A model generated the notes under the pieces. It did no database searches. It saw only the letters and a list, made by a program, of their open reading frames with translations, and was not told where the DNA came from. A stretch of 37,017 nt of DNA, from NCBI GenBank assembly GCA_041390145.1, contig JAWKQM010000018.1, forward strand, positions 1 to 37,017, read 5' to 3'. Position numbers and translations under genes: made by a program. This document shows positions 1-7,274 of the stretch, in pieces. The stretch's first letter is position 1. Each line of letters opens with the position of its first letter. Source of the DNA: Gemmatimonadales bacterium. GTDB taxonomy: Bacteria > Gemmatimonadota > Gemmatimonadetes > Gemmatimonadales > GWC2-71-9.

Positions 1-312
1 CGGGACGACCCCGTGGGTGGCCAGGTCGATCCGGGTGATCTGCGATCCCGCCCCGACGAGGTCGAGATTCACGGTCGCGGTGGTGGCGACGCTCTGGGGC
101 TTATGTCCCGCCTTGGCGAGCCCCGCCGAGAGAGCCATCGAGAAGCACGCGGCGTGGGCCGCGCCGAGCAGCTCTTCGGGGTTGGTGTCCGTGCCGTCTT
201 CGAAGCGCGACTTGAAGCTATAGGGGCCCTCGAACACGCCGCTGCCGAGCTTGATGGCGCCGGTGCCGGTGCGCAGGTCACCCGTCCACGTTGCATCTGC
301 CTTCCGTTGCAT
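1..312 (-). CDS. OsmC-family peroxiredoxin, 3' end cut by the window edge
   Basis: OsmC/Ohr-fold proteins are thiol peroxidases that reduce organic hydroperoxides in the cytoplasm. The 104 visible residues begin MQRKADATWTGDL and continue with RFEDGTDTNPEELLGAAHA and ACFSMALSAGLAKAG. This is the classic OsmC N-terminal half, and the Cys in HAACFSMAL is the peroxidatic cysteine. The second catalytic Cys lies beyond the window. The ATG at 312 is preceded by AGGAGA at good spacing. Family proteins are about 140 residues, so roughly a quarter is missing. It lies downstream of the YdeI/OmdA-like gene on the same strand with a gap of about 60 bp, so the two may be co-transcribed. The family call is firm; which OsmC subfamily is not decided. 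Confidence 0.9.
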   Translation of the reverse strand, partial: MQRKADATWTGDLRTGTGAIKLGSGVFEGPYSFKSRFEDGTDTNPEELLGAAHAACFSMALSAGLAKAGHKPQSVATTATVNLDLVGAGSQITRIDLATHGVVP

Positions 313-371
313 TGATCTGCTCTCCTTCTGAGTAGTGATGATTCCCGATGTCGTCGGTGGCTCGGGGCCAC

Positions 372-941
372 TCACGCCCGGCGGAGCTGGGGAATCCGCA
401 CCCCGTCGCCCGAGCAGGCGATCAAGATACCCAATCGACGGAGGCGCGTCTCCTCCCGCTTGGCGCTCGTCACCCAGTGCGTGCTCGTGCGCCGGTACCA
501 CGGCGCCTCCTGCTGAAAGTATTTCCAGGCCGAGCGCTGCTTCCGGAATTGTACCCGGTAGGCGGCGGGCAGTTCGGTGACCGGCTGCTCGAAGGCATAG
601 ATGCCGGTGCGTCCTGCGGTGCGCGCCTCGAAGGCCGCCAACCCCGCCCTGGTCATCCGCTTCTCCCGAATGAGTCGCTCCGCGTGCGCCACGTTGACCC
701 GGCTCCAGATGCTCCGGGGCTTCCTCGGCGTGAAGCGGATCGAAAAGCTGTCGGCGTCCAGCCGCCGGCGGACGCCATCGATCCAGCCGAAGCAGAGCGC
801 CTCGTCGAGCGCCTCGGCGTAGGTGATGCCGGTGGCGGCGGCGTGTCTCTTGGCGATGCGGAGGACCAGCGCGGTCTCGGTCCGATGGTGTTTTCGAAGC
901 CAGGCCCGGAAGGTGGGGGCCGAGTCGATGGAGTCCAGCAA
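372..941 (-). CDS. YdeI/OmpD-associated (OmdA) family protein
   Basis: The protein has 189 residues. It resembles the YdeI/OmdA family: an N-terminal DUF1801-like segment with AEALDEALCFGWIDGVRRR, a middle SIRFTPRKPRSIWSRVNVAHAERL, and a C-terminal basic region. The FGWIDG and RFTPRKPRSxWSxxN motifs are hallmarks. The family is linked to stress and bacteriocin protection in the literature, but no reaction is known. No ATG fits; the start is a TTG at 941 preceded by AAGGGG about five bases upstream. That Shine-Dalgarno sequence overlaps the -35 box of the opposite-strand promoter at 951-979, so initiation here and transcription the other way may interfere. OsmC follows downstream on the same strand. 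Confidence 0.82.
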   Translation of the reverse strand: MLDSIDSAPTFRAWLRKHHRTETALVLRIAKRHAAATGITYAEALDEALCFGWIDGVRRRLDADSFSIRFTPRKPRSIWSRVNVAHAERLIREKRMTRAGLAAFEARTAGRTGIYAFEQPVTELPAAYRVQFRKQRSAWKYFQQEAPWYRRTSTHWVTSAKREETRLRRLGILIACSGDGVRIPQLRRA

Positions 942-950
942 TGTAACCCC

Positions 951-994
951 TTGACAATTAATAACTTACAGGTTATGTTTCATTCATTGAAACA
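951..994 (+). promoter_or_regulatory. Near-consensus sigma-70 promoter with two inverted repeats
   Basis: TTGACA at 951-956 and TATGTT at 974-979 are separated by exactly 17 bp. ATAAC/GTTAT (961-965 and 972-976, 6 bp apart) lies in the spacer and touches the -10 box. A second perfect repeat, TGTTTCA-TTCAT-TGAAACA (976-994), overlaps the -10 box and the expected start site. The positions suit repression by one or two dimeric regulators (inferred; TetR- and ArsR-type proteins bind repeats of this size). The promoter points to the gene at 1139, leaving a leader of about 150 nt in which no other element was recognised. No regulator gene is adjacent inside the window. Confidence 0.7.
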
Positions 995-1138
995 CGGGGC
1001 ATGGCTGAGCCGACGCCGCCCCATCTCGTCAGAATGGTCCCGCGCAATCGGCGCAGCGGACCCGCGGTTTGCCTCGATTTGCTTCGCTCGGGGGCCGGCG
1101 CTGACGGAGATATGATGCGAGCAGACTGGTAATGTCCT

Positions 1139-1435
1139 ATGAACTACATTCGCAACGTTTCATTCACGGTCAAGCCTGACAAGACCGAGGAATTCAACTC
1201 CCTGCTGAAGAACGAAGTCCTGCCGACCATGAAGTCGCAGCCTGGCTTCAAGCATGAGCTGGCGATGATCAACGGGCAGCACGCCGTCGGCCTCAGTGTC
1301 TGGACGGACAAGGCGAGCGCAGAGAAGTACCAGGCCGCGGTCTATCCGCAGCTGCTCAAGAAGCTGTCGCTCTGCATCGAGGGCACGCCGAAGGTCACGA
1401 ACTACGACCTGACCATTTCGACGCTGGCTGCGTAG
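1139..1435 (+). CDS. Small ABM-like (antibiotic biosynthesis monooxygenase fold) protein
   Basis: The protein has 98 residues, soluble, with no signal peptide. The layout MNYIRNVSFTVKPDKTEEF, then LKNEVLPTMKSQPGF, then GLSVWTDKASAEKYQ is that of a dimeric alpha-beta ferredoxin-like (ABM) domain: a beta strand, a helix ending in 'PGF', a strand, and the W-x-D/S-x-x-A-E-x-Y turn. ABM proteins include cofactor-free monooxygenases and many of unknown role, and no catalytic residue can be assigned here. No clear Shine-Dalgarno precedes the ATG. It stands alone on the plus strand between the promoter at 951 and the hairpin at 1473. Its DNA is less GC-rich than its neighbours, especially upstream. 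Confidence 0.72.
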   Translation: MNYIRNVSFTVKPDKTEEFNSLLKNEVLPTMKSQPGFKHELAMINGQHAVGLSVWTDKASAEKYQAAVYPQLLKKLSLCIEGTPKVTNYDLTISTLAA

Positions 1436-1472
1436 TCCTGCAGCAGTAGCACGGCAGGAAACTGTAACGCTT

Positions 1473-1513
1473 GCGGGCGGTCCGGAAACGGGCCGCCCGC
1501 TTGCATTTCTTGT
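1473..1513 (+). terminator. Rho-independent terminator, strong hairpin with GAAA loop
   Basis: GCGGGCGG(TCCG) at 1473-1484 pairs with (CGGG)CCGCCCGC at 1489-1500 around a GAAA tetraloop. The stem is 12 bp with one G-T pair. The T-rich TTGCATTTCTTGT follows on the plus strand. It ends the transcript from 1139 and may also stop minus-strand transcription emerging from the gene ending at 1537, although that side lacks a T-run. Confidence 0.8.
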
Positions 1514-1536
1514 GTATCGCATCGTCATGCGCGTGC

Positions 1537-2082
1537 TCAGCCCTTTGTCATACCCCGCAGCGTGCCGCCCACCGTCATCATCATCAGCCCCACGAAGAAG
1601 AGCTTGATGCCCAGGAAGAGGCCGATGGCCCAGACGCCAGCCAGCGGGGCCTGCCGCCAGATCAGGATGCCGAGCAGGATCGACACGACCCCGCCGACGG
1701 TGAGCCAGCCCCAGCCGGTGTCGGGCCTGCGCTGGATGCCGGCGTAGACCTCCGCCGCGCCGTCCACCACGAGGTAGGCGGTCAGCAGGATTGTCACGGA
1801 GACGGCCGCAAACACAGGGTTTACCAGGAGGAGGAATCCCACGGCGAGGGTGAGGAGGCCGAGGACGAACATGAGGAGCCCCCGCCCGACGCTCCCCGCC
1901 TTGAACGCCCAGACCATGCGCATGATCCCGGCCGCCATTACGAGAACGCCGAGGAGGAGCACGATCGAGAAGCCCGTGAGCATGGGAGTGAACATCGCGA
2001 ACACCCCGAGGAGCATGGTGATGATTCCCCAGGTGGTCATGCGGGTGCCGCCCTTGTGGACGAGATCGCCGGGTGCGGTCAT
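1537..2082 (-). CDS. HdeD-like (DUF308) membrane protein
   Basis: The 181-residue protein is almost entirely membrane-spanning, with about six helices in three hairpins (first near residues 17-55, the last near 130-170). Between them are charged turns such as RMVWAFKAGSVGRG and GIQRRPDTGWGWL. The W-AFK-G repeat and 'GWGWLTVGGVVSILLGILIW' are typical of HdeD/DUF308 proteins, which in E. coli contribute to acid resistance at high cell density. The molecular role is unknown. The ATG at 2082 has GGAGGGA 8 bases upstream. It is the last gene of the minus-strand run that begins with the two MscS channels, 45 bp after the preceding secreted protein. Confidence 0.85.
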   Translation of the reverse strand: MTAPGDLVHKGGTRMTTWGIITMLLGVFAMFTPMLTGFSIVLLLGVLVMAAGIMRMVWAFKAGSVGRGLLMFVLGLLTLAVGFLLLVNPVFAAVSVTILLTAYLVVDGAAEVYAGIQRRPDTGWGWLTVGGVVSILLGILIWRQAPLAGVWAIGLFLGIKLFFVGLMMMTVGGTLRGMTKG

Positions 2083-2127
2083 GGGTGGTCCCTCCGAAGT
2101 TTGGGTATGCCGGGTGCCTGGGGGCGG

Positions 2128-3645
2128 CTAGAAGGTGCCTGCCCCCACCTCGATCACGTAGTTCAGCTGCTTGATTTCGAAGCCGCCCGTGGCCTTCACG
2201 CCGGTCCGGACGCCCCAGAAGTCGGTGAGGGCGCCCAGGAACTTGAGCGGTGTGTGGGTCATGTTGACCCGGAACTTCATGCCCAGCTCCCCGACGAAGT
2301 AGGCGGTCGTCGTCGTCGCGTCGGTGGTCGCGTTCTGCGTGTCCACCCACTCCAGCCCGCCCGAGAAGTAGCTCCCGATCCAGTTCGAGGCGGACGCGGT
2401 GTACAGGAGCGTCCACGCCCACCGGTCGGTCTCGAGGTACACCCGGTTGACCAGCCAGCCGCCCGTCAGGCTCACGTTGTAGTTCTTGACGATGAAGAGG
2501 GGAAAGGCGAAGGCCGCCCCGCCGTGCCCGTCGTACCGGTAGGCGATGGACAGGCTCTTCGAGAACGACTGATCCTCGAGCCACGCGTCGAACGTCGTCT
2601 CCCCGTCGGACTTGATCAGCTTGGGCCAGTTCGGGTCGCCCTTGTCGGCGATGAAGGGGACCAGGTCGGGCTCCGCGAGGGAGGCGGGGGGGAAGGGGCG
2701 GAGTTCGTACACGGCGTGCGTTGGCGAATAGACGCCGTCCACCGTCAACGCGGAGCGGAGCGGGCTGTCTGGCGGCAGCGGCGGGGTCACCTGGTCGGGC
2801 GCCTGGCGTACCTTGGTCATCCACGACTGGTACCCGCCGGAGAAGAGCGACCCACTGCTGATGATGTCGCGCACGCCCCAGGCGTCGTTCACGCGGCGGT
2901 TGACGTCGTAGCCGGGGGTGTAGTAGCCGTCGCCGTTCTTGTCCGTGCAGCTGGCGTGCTTGCCCTCCTCGACCAGGATCCGCATGGGGAACTTCGCCCC
3001 GGCGTCGACGACGAGGGTGCAGTCGTACCACAGCATGCCGTGGGCCTTGCCCACCACCTTCTCCACCTTGATAACGTACTCGCAGCCGGGGCAGTTCGGG
3101 AGCTGGCCGATGACGAGCTTCATCTGGGCCGACTCGACGTCGTGCGGATGGCCGCCCAGCCCGATCTCGCTGGCGTAGTAGAAGAAGAAGTCGACGTCGA
3201 AGGCCACGGTGTTGGCGAGGTTGACCAGGGAGCCATCCCGGTTGGCGCTGTCGGGACGGAACGCCCAGCCCGCCCGTTTGGGGAGGTAGCCGAGGTTCCG
3301 GACCATGTAGTACACCACGGGTGAGTCTGGAGCTGCCTCGAAGGGAAAGGCCTCCGGGATCCGGATGTCCCGGCCCCGCTGGCCGGCCAGGTTGGGTTCG
3401 TCGGGGGAGAACCAGAGGATCGGCGCGGCGTAGGCGACCAGCCGTTCGATCGTCATGATGGAATCGGAACCGGCCCAGATCATGCCGGGAATCGAGTCCA
3501 GCATCGCGCGGCTGGTCAGCGCCGCCTTGTCGTAGCGCCGGTCCTGGGCCCGGGCCGGCTGGACCGCCACCGCGCCCAGCAGGGCGGCGAGGCAGGCGAG
3601 GCGGAGCAGGCGGGCGGGCGAACGCGCTGGGGTGAATGCCATCAT
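2128..3645 (-). CDS. Secreted protein of unknown function, tentatively Vps62-like N-terminal half with beta-rich C-terminal half
   Basis: The protein has 505 residues. A signal peptide is clear (basic ARLLRLA, hydrophobic core, cleavage near ARAQ at 31-34). Residues 70-250 hold YAAPILWFSPDEPN, IRIPEAFPFE, SPVVYYMVRNLGYLP, GGHPHDVES (about 165-172), EEGKHASC and DKNGDGYYTPGYDVNRR. The order 'YAP..F.PDE', an H-x-H-D-x-E site and 'EGKHAS' recalls Vps62/DUF946 proteins; this is a remembered resemblance, not a search result. Residues from about 340 to the end are aromatic, alternating strands ending in Phe, which suits an outer-membrane or surface beta-sheet domain. Two ATGs are in tandem; the second (3642) is better spaced from GGGAG. 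It lies between the antiporter and HdeD genes in one operon. Function unknown. Confidence 0.55.
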   Translation of the reverse strand: MMAFTPARSPARLLRLACLAALLGAVAVQPARAQDRRYDKAALTSRAMLDSIPGMIWAGSDSIMTIERLVAYAAPILWFSPDEPNLAGQRGRDIRIPEAFPFEAAPDSPVVYYMVRNLGYLPKRAGWAFRPDSANRDGSLVNLANTVAFDVDFFFYYASEIGLGGHPHDVESAQMKLVIGQLPNCPGCEYVIKVEKVVGKAHGMLWYDCTLVVDAGAKFPMRILVEEGKHASCTDKNGDGYYTPGYDVNRRVNDAWGVRDIISSGSLFSGGYQSWMTKVRQAPDQVTPPLPPDSPLRSALTVDGVYSPTHAVYELRPFPPASLAEPDLVPFIADKGDPNWPKLIKSDGETTFDAWLEDQSFSKSLSIAYRYDGHGGAAFAFPLFIVKNYNVSLTGGWLVNRVYLETDRWAWTLLYTASASNWIGSYFSGGLEWVDTQNATTDATTTTAYFVGELGMKFRVNMTHTPLKFLGALTDFWGVRTGVKATGGFEIKQLNYVIEVGAGTF

Positions 3646-3692
3646 GACTCCCAGGTCTCGAAGTCTGAAGAAGGCGAAGTCGATGGCTCCGC

Positions 3693-5252
3693 CTATTCGG
3701 ATCCCTGATCGTGCAACTGGACCAGCCGGGCGTCAATCTCGCCCAGCACCGCCTCGTACGCTTCGCGACTCAGCAGTCCCTGGTGGTTGGCCTCGATCGC
3801 CTCCGCCTTCTCCACCATGAGCAGATGCCGCCGGGCACGGAGCAGTTCCGCGTCGTGCAGGTCGGCGTGTGTTTCGCGCATGCGGTCGAGTTCCCGCTCG
3901 ACGCCGGCGAGCCGCCCCTGGTATTCCGCGCGGAGCGTCGCCAGGGCCGCGGGGTCGCCCTGCGCGCCGAGCGCCATCCGGTCGAGTTCTCGCAGTGCCG
4001 CCTGGACCGCCATCATCTCGCTCCGGTTCCGGTCGTAGTCGATCCGGGCCTCGTGCGAACCGGCCACGCCAAGCCAGCGGAGCAGCGGCGCCATGCTGAG
4101 GCCCTGGACCAGGATCGACAGGATCACCACGCCGAAGGTGGTGGCAATCAGCAGCGCCCGGTTAGGGAAGCCGGCCGGGAGGCTGAGCGCCAGCACCATG
4201 GAGAGTCCGCCCCGGAGGCCGCCCCAGCTGAGGATCGCCTGCCAGCTCCGGGGAACGCGGTCCGCGCCCCGGGCGGCGACCGGCGTCATGCCGAGCACCA
4301 CGGCAGCCCGGCCGGCGGTCACCGCCAGGAATGCCGAGAGGATCAGCGGCCAGTAGGAGAGCAGATCGGATATCTGGACTTCGAAGCCGATCAGGAGGAA
4401 GATGATCGAGTTGAGGGCGAACGCGACGTACTCCCAGAAGGACTCGACCGCCACGCGGGTGGTCGGCGACATCCCGGTCCGCGCGCCGTAGTTACCGCAG
4501 ACCATGCCGGCGACGACGGTGGCGATGACGCCCGAGCCGAGCAGGTGCTCCGCGCCGGTGAACGCCCCGTAGGCGGCGATGGTGGTGAGCGTAATCTCGA
4601 GCATCGGCTCGTCGATCCGCTGGATGATGGTGGAAATGACCAGGCCCAGCGCGAAGCCGACGCCGATCCCGATGCCCACCACCCGGATGAACTCGAGGAT
4701 GACTCCCGCGGCCGAGACGGCGGCGCCGCCGGCGATGGCGAGGATGATCCCGAAGAAGACGATGGAAGTGCCGTCGTTGAGCAGGCTCTCCCCTTCGAGG
4801 AGCGCCGCGAGGCGGCGCGGCGCGCCGAGGCTTCGGAAGAGCCCCACGACGGCGATCGGATCGGTGGCGGCCACCAGGGCACCGAACACCAGGGCGTGGG
4901 TCCAGGTCAGCGTGTCCCGCAGGTGCAGGGCCGCCGCGACCGGCACCAGGATCGCGGCGGTCAGGAAGATTCCTGCCAGGACGCCCGGCACCGCCAGCGT
5001 CAGGATGAGCGAGCGGTCCCGGCGGAAGAGCCCGAAGTCGAAGTGGAAGGCCGCCTCGAACAGCAGCCCGGGGAGGAACACCGCGAAGAGAAGCTCCTGC
5101 GTCAGGTGCGGGGGTTCGAAGGCGTGCAACTGGCCGAGGAGGAGCCCGGCGACCACCAGGGCCACAGTGTACGGGAGCCGGAACTGCTTGGCGAGGATGG
5201 CGACCGTGGTCGCCACGATGAACATCAAGACGAGGATGGTGTCGATATGCAC
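3693..5252 (-). CDS. CPA1-family Na+/H+ antiporter
   Basis: This inner-membrane cation/proton exchanger has 519 residues. About 12 transmembrane helices fill residues 1-410. Family motifs are intact: LPGLLFEAAFHFD, the ion-binding ATDPIAVVGLF, LLEGESLLNDGTSIVFF, and SWGGLRGGLSMVLALSLP. A cytoplasmic tail of about 110 residues is helical and charged (ERELDRMRETHADLHDAELLRARR), as in NhaP/NhaG-like proteins where the tail senses ions or pH. The start is GTG at 5252. It begins 14 bp after the MscS gene ends and is followed by the secreted protein at 3645. With two mechanosensitive channels upstream, the operon appears to serve ion and turgor control. Na+ versus K+ selectivity cannot be read from sequence. 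Confidence 0.9.
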   Translation of the reverse strand: MHIDTILVLMFIVATTVAILAKQFRLPYTVALVVAGLLLGQLHAFEPPHLTQELLFAVFLPGLLFEAAFHFDFGLFRRDRSLILTLAVPGVLAGIFLTAAILVPVAAALHLRDTLTWTHALVFGALVAATDPIAVVGLFRSLGAPRRLAALLEGESLLNDGTSIVFFGIILAIAGGAAVSAAGVILEFIRVVGIGIGVGFALGLVISTIIQRIDEPMLEITLTTIAAYGAFTGAEHLLGSGVIATVVAGMVCGNYGARTGMSPTTRVAVESFWEYVAFALNSIIFLLIGFEVQISDLLSYWPLILSAFLAVTAGRAAVVLGMTPVAARGADRVPRSWQAILSWGGLRGGLSMVLALSLPAGFPNRALLIATTFGVVILSILVQGLSMAPLLRWLGVAGSHEARIDYDRNRSEMMAVQAALRELDRMALGAQGDPAALATLRAEYQGRLAGVERELDRMRETHADLHDAELLRARRHLLMVEKAEAIEANHQGLLSREAYEAVLGEIDARLVQLHDQGSE

Positions 5253-5266
5253 GGCGTGTCGTCAGG

Positions 5267-6208
5267 TCACGAGGAGGAGGAGGCCGGGGCGGCGGAGGCG
5301 CTCTTGCCCGGCTTCCCCTCCGTATTGTTGGCATAGAACCGCGTCGTTGGGTAGGCAAAGTCGACGTCGGGGCACTCGGCAAAGGCGCGCAGGATATCCT
5401 GCCAGATCGCGTCGGTCACCCGCCGGCGTTCCCGGGGCGCGCAGGGCATCCGCAAGGTGAGCATCACGCCGCTGTCCTGGACGGAGACGAACACGCTCGG
5501 GGTGGTACCGCTGCGGGGCATCGCATAGCGGGACGCCACCTCGCGCATGGCCGCCCCCGCATCCGCCGCCATCTTCTCGCCGTGCCGTTGTCCGATGTCC
5601 TGCAGGAGCCCCCGGGCCTTTTCCCAATCGCTCTCGAAGGTCACGAGGACCGGGAGTTCGGTCCAGATGAACGCGAAACCGTGGGTGTAGTTGGCGATGG
5701 GACTGGTGAAGAGCAGGGCGTTCGGCACATGGATGATGCGGCCGGTCGATTGATCGGCCTCGACCCAATGGCCGATTTCCAGCAGGGTGAACTGAAAGAG
5801 CCGGATGTCCACCACGTCGCCGGCGTTGTCGCCCAGCTGCACCCGGTCGCCGACCTCGAACGGGCGGCGCCAGAGGATGAAGAGCCAGGCGGCGAGATTG
5901 GCGAGGGGATCCTTGAGCGCAATGGCCAGGCCGGCGGAGAGGAGGCCGAGATAGGTGGCGGCGCCCGCGAAATCCACCAGCCAGATGCGGACAACGGCCA
6001 GGATGCTGATAACGCCGACGGTGTAGTTGGCCCCCTTGTGCCACCGGTAGCGGGTGTGCAGGTCCGTCACCCGGCGGTGCACGCCTTTCAGGACCATCCA
6101 CCGTACCAGCAACAGGCCCAGGATGACCCCAACGGTGGTCAGGATGCGAATCTGGGTCGTGGGGCTGAGCCCGATCGCGTTGCTGGCCCAGGCGGTCAGC
6201 GACTGCAT
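5267..6208 (-). CDS. MscS-family mechanosensitive channel (second of two)
   Basis: The protein has 313 residues. Three N-terminal transmembrane helices are followed by the pore-lining helix TYLGLLSAGLAIALKDPLANLAAW (Gly/Ala-rich, about residues 85-108). The beta domain follows with RPFEVGDRVQLGDNAGDVVDIRLFQFTLLE and 'GRIIHVPNALLF'. These are the defining MscS features (F-x-x-G-D, G-x-V, P-N). The C-terminal region forms the cytoplasmic vestibule, and the last 20 residues are a Lys/Ser/Ala tail. The ATG overlaps the stop of the preceding MscS gene as TGATG, implying translational coupling. It is only moderately similar to its neighbour, so the pair is not a recent duplication. Confidence 0.9.
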   Translation of the reverse strand: MQSLTAWASNAIGLSPTTQIRILTTVGVILGLLLVRWMVLKGVHRRVTDLHTRYRWHKGANYTVGVISILAVVRIWLVDFAGAATYLGLLSAGLAIALKDPLANLAAWLFILWRRPFEVGDRVQLGDNAGDVVDIRLFQFTLLEIGHWVEADQSTGRIIHVPNALLFTSPIANYTHGFAFIWTELPVLVTFESDWEKARGLLQDIGQRHGEKMAADAGAAMREVASRYAMPRSGTTPSVFVSVQDSGVMLTLRMPCAPRERRRVTDAIWQDILRAFAECPDVDFAYPTTRFYANNTEGKPGKSASAAPASSSS

Positions 6209-7125
6209 CAGCGCTCCCCGGTGCCGGTCTGGACGGAAATCGGCGGCGCGGCCACCAGCTCGAAGGTGGCGGAGGCGAGTTGGACCCGGCCGTTCGAGGC
6301 GTCCACCAGGTCCATGATGCCGTTGAAGAGGGCGTCCTTCACCCCGCGGCGGCTTCGGTAGTCCACCACGTAGCGGAGGGTGTACTGGAGCCAGTTGTCG
6401 GTGGCCACCAGCGTCAGCATCGGTGCGACGCTCGCGTCCTCGATGCGGTATTTCTTGACCATCCCCTTCCAGGCAGCCGCCGAGGTCTTGGCGTACTCGC
6501 CCACGACCCGATCGGCTACCTGCTGGATGATGGTCCGCGCCTCGGCGCGGTCGCTGCCGAAGCGAATCGGGATCCGGATCTCGTCCCAGAGGAAGGGGAA
6601 GTCACCGGAGTAGTTGAAGACCGGGGCCTTGAAGACGAAGCTGTTCGCCACCCGCACGATCCGCCCGTTGTAGAGGTCGCCATCGACCCACTGCCCCGTC
6701 TCCATGAGCGTGGTCCGGAGGACGCCGATATCGATCACGTCGCCCTTGATGCCGCCCAGTTCCACCCGGTCGCCGGGGTGGTAAAAGTTCGAGAAGGTGA
6801 GGGCCAGCCAGCCGGCAATGCTGGCAATCACCTCCTGGAGCGCGAAGGCGATGCCGGCCCCCGCGACACCGAACGCGACCGTGAGGCCACCGAGCTTGTC
6901 GCTGAAGAGGGCGGCCAGGAAGAGAAAGGCGAAGACGTACCCCGAGAAGCCGACCGCTTTCCGCACCCGGTACCGGGTGTCGGTGTCCTCGATCCGGCCC
7001 ACCAGGGCGCGCTGCGCCGCACGCACCAGCGCCACGATGACCGCCAGCCCGAGGATGGTGGCCACGAGGCGGCCGATGTTGGCGTCGAAGAGCCAGGTCT
7101 GCAGATGCGCTGAGATTCCTTCCAT
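6208..7125 (-). CDS. MscS-family mechanosensitive channel (first of two)
   Basis: MscS channels release solutes when membrane tension rises. After two hydrophobic helices comes the pore helix with GGLTVAFGVAGAGIAFALQEVIASIAGW, then NFYHPGDRVELGGIKGDVIDIGVLRTTLMETG and 'GRIVRVANSFVF'. The usual P-N of the family is A-N here. An upstream in-frame ATG at 7248 would add 41 residues of Arg/Pro-rich sequence and run into the divergent kinase's leader. The ATG at 7125 (MEGISAHLQTW) fits the family, although its GGGGAG is directly adjacent and GAGGGG lies further up. This gives 305 residues. It heads the minus-strand operon 7125-1537. Confidence 0.87.
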   Translation of the reverse strand: MEGISAHLQTWLFDANIGRLVATILGLAVIVALVRAAQRALVGRIEDTDTRYRVRKAVGFSGYVFAFLFLAALFSDKLGGLTVAFGVAGAGIAFALQEVIASIAGWLALTFSNFYHPGDRVELGGIKGDVIDIGVLRTTLMETGQWVDGDLYNGRIVRVANSFVFKAPVFNYSGDFPFLWDEIRIPIRFGSDRAEARTIIQQVADRVVGEYAKTSAAAWKGMVKKYRIEDASVAPMLTLVATDNWLQYTLRYVVDYRSRRGVKDALFNGIMDLVDASNGRVQLASATFELVAAPPISVQTGTGER

Positions 7126-7274
7126 CTCCCCAATCTGCCCCTCGCCGCGCGGCAGGGGAAGAGCCGCCGTCCTGGTGCCCCGGAGCGGGGCGTGCCGCAA
7201 TTTCGCCTGCGCCGCCGGCATGCCTATGTTGCATGCTGTGCCGGACACCGACTCTCATGAGGGGTACGACCGAC
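7126..7274. promoter_or_regulatory. Divergent intergenic region between MscS operon and kinase
   Basis: These 149 bp should hold promoters for both directions. On the plus strand TATGTT at 7225-7230 could be a -10 box (the same hexamer as at 974), but no convincing -35 is 17 bp before it. GAGGGG at 7259-7264 is the likely ribosome binding site of the GTG start at 7275. No operator-like repeat was recognised. Confidence 0.35.

Noticed and set aside
348..1115. 255-residue plus-strand open frame over the left end
   Set aside because: It is antisense to the YdeI/OmdA-like gene and runs straight through the 951-994 promoter; no family resemblance.
1160..3736. 858-residue open frame on the minus strand
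   Set aside because: It runs out of frame across HdeD and the secreted protein and consists of Arg/Pro/Gly-rich low-complexity text; both real genes have ribosome binding sites and family motifs.
7126..7248. Long N-terminus for the first MscS (ATG 7248)
   Set aside because: The extra 41 residues are basic, Pro-rich and unlike MscS, and they would fill the kinase promoter region.
7233..7274. ATG 7233 start for the kinase
   Set aside because: GAGGGG is correctly spaced for GTG 7275 and not for 7233; the extra 14 residues carry no motif.
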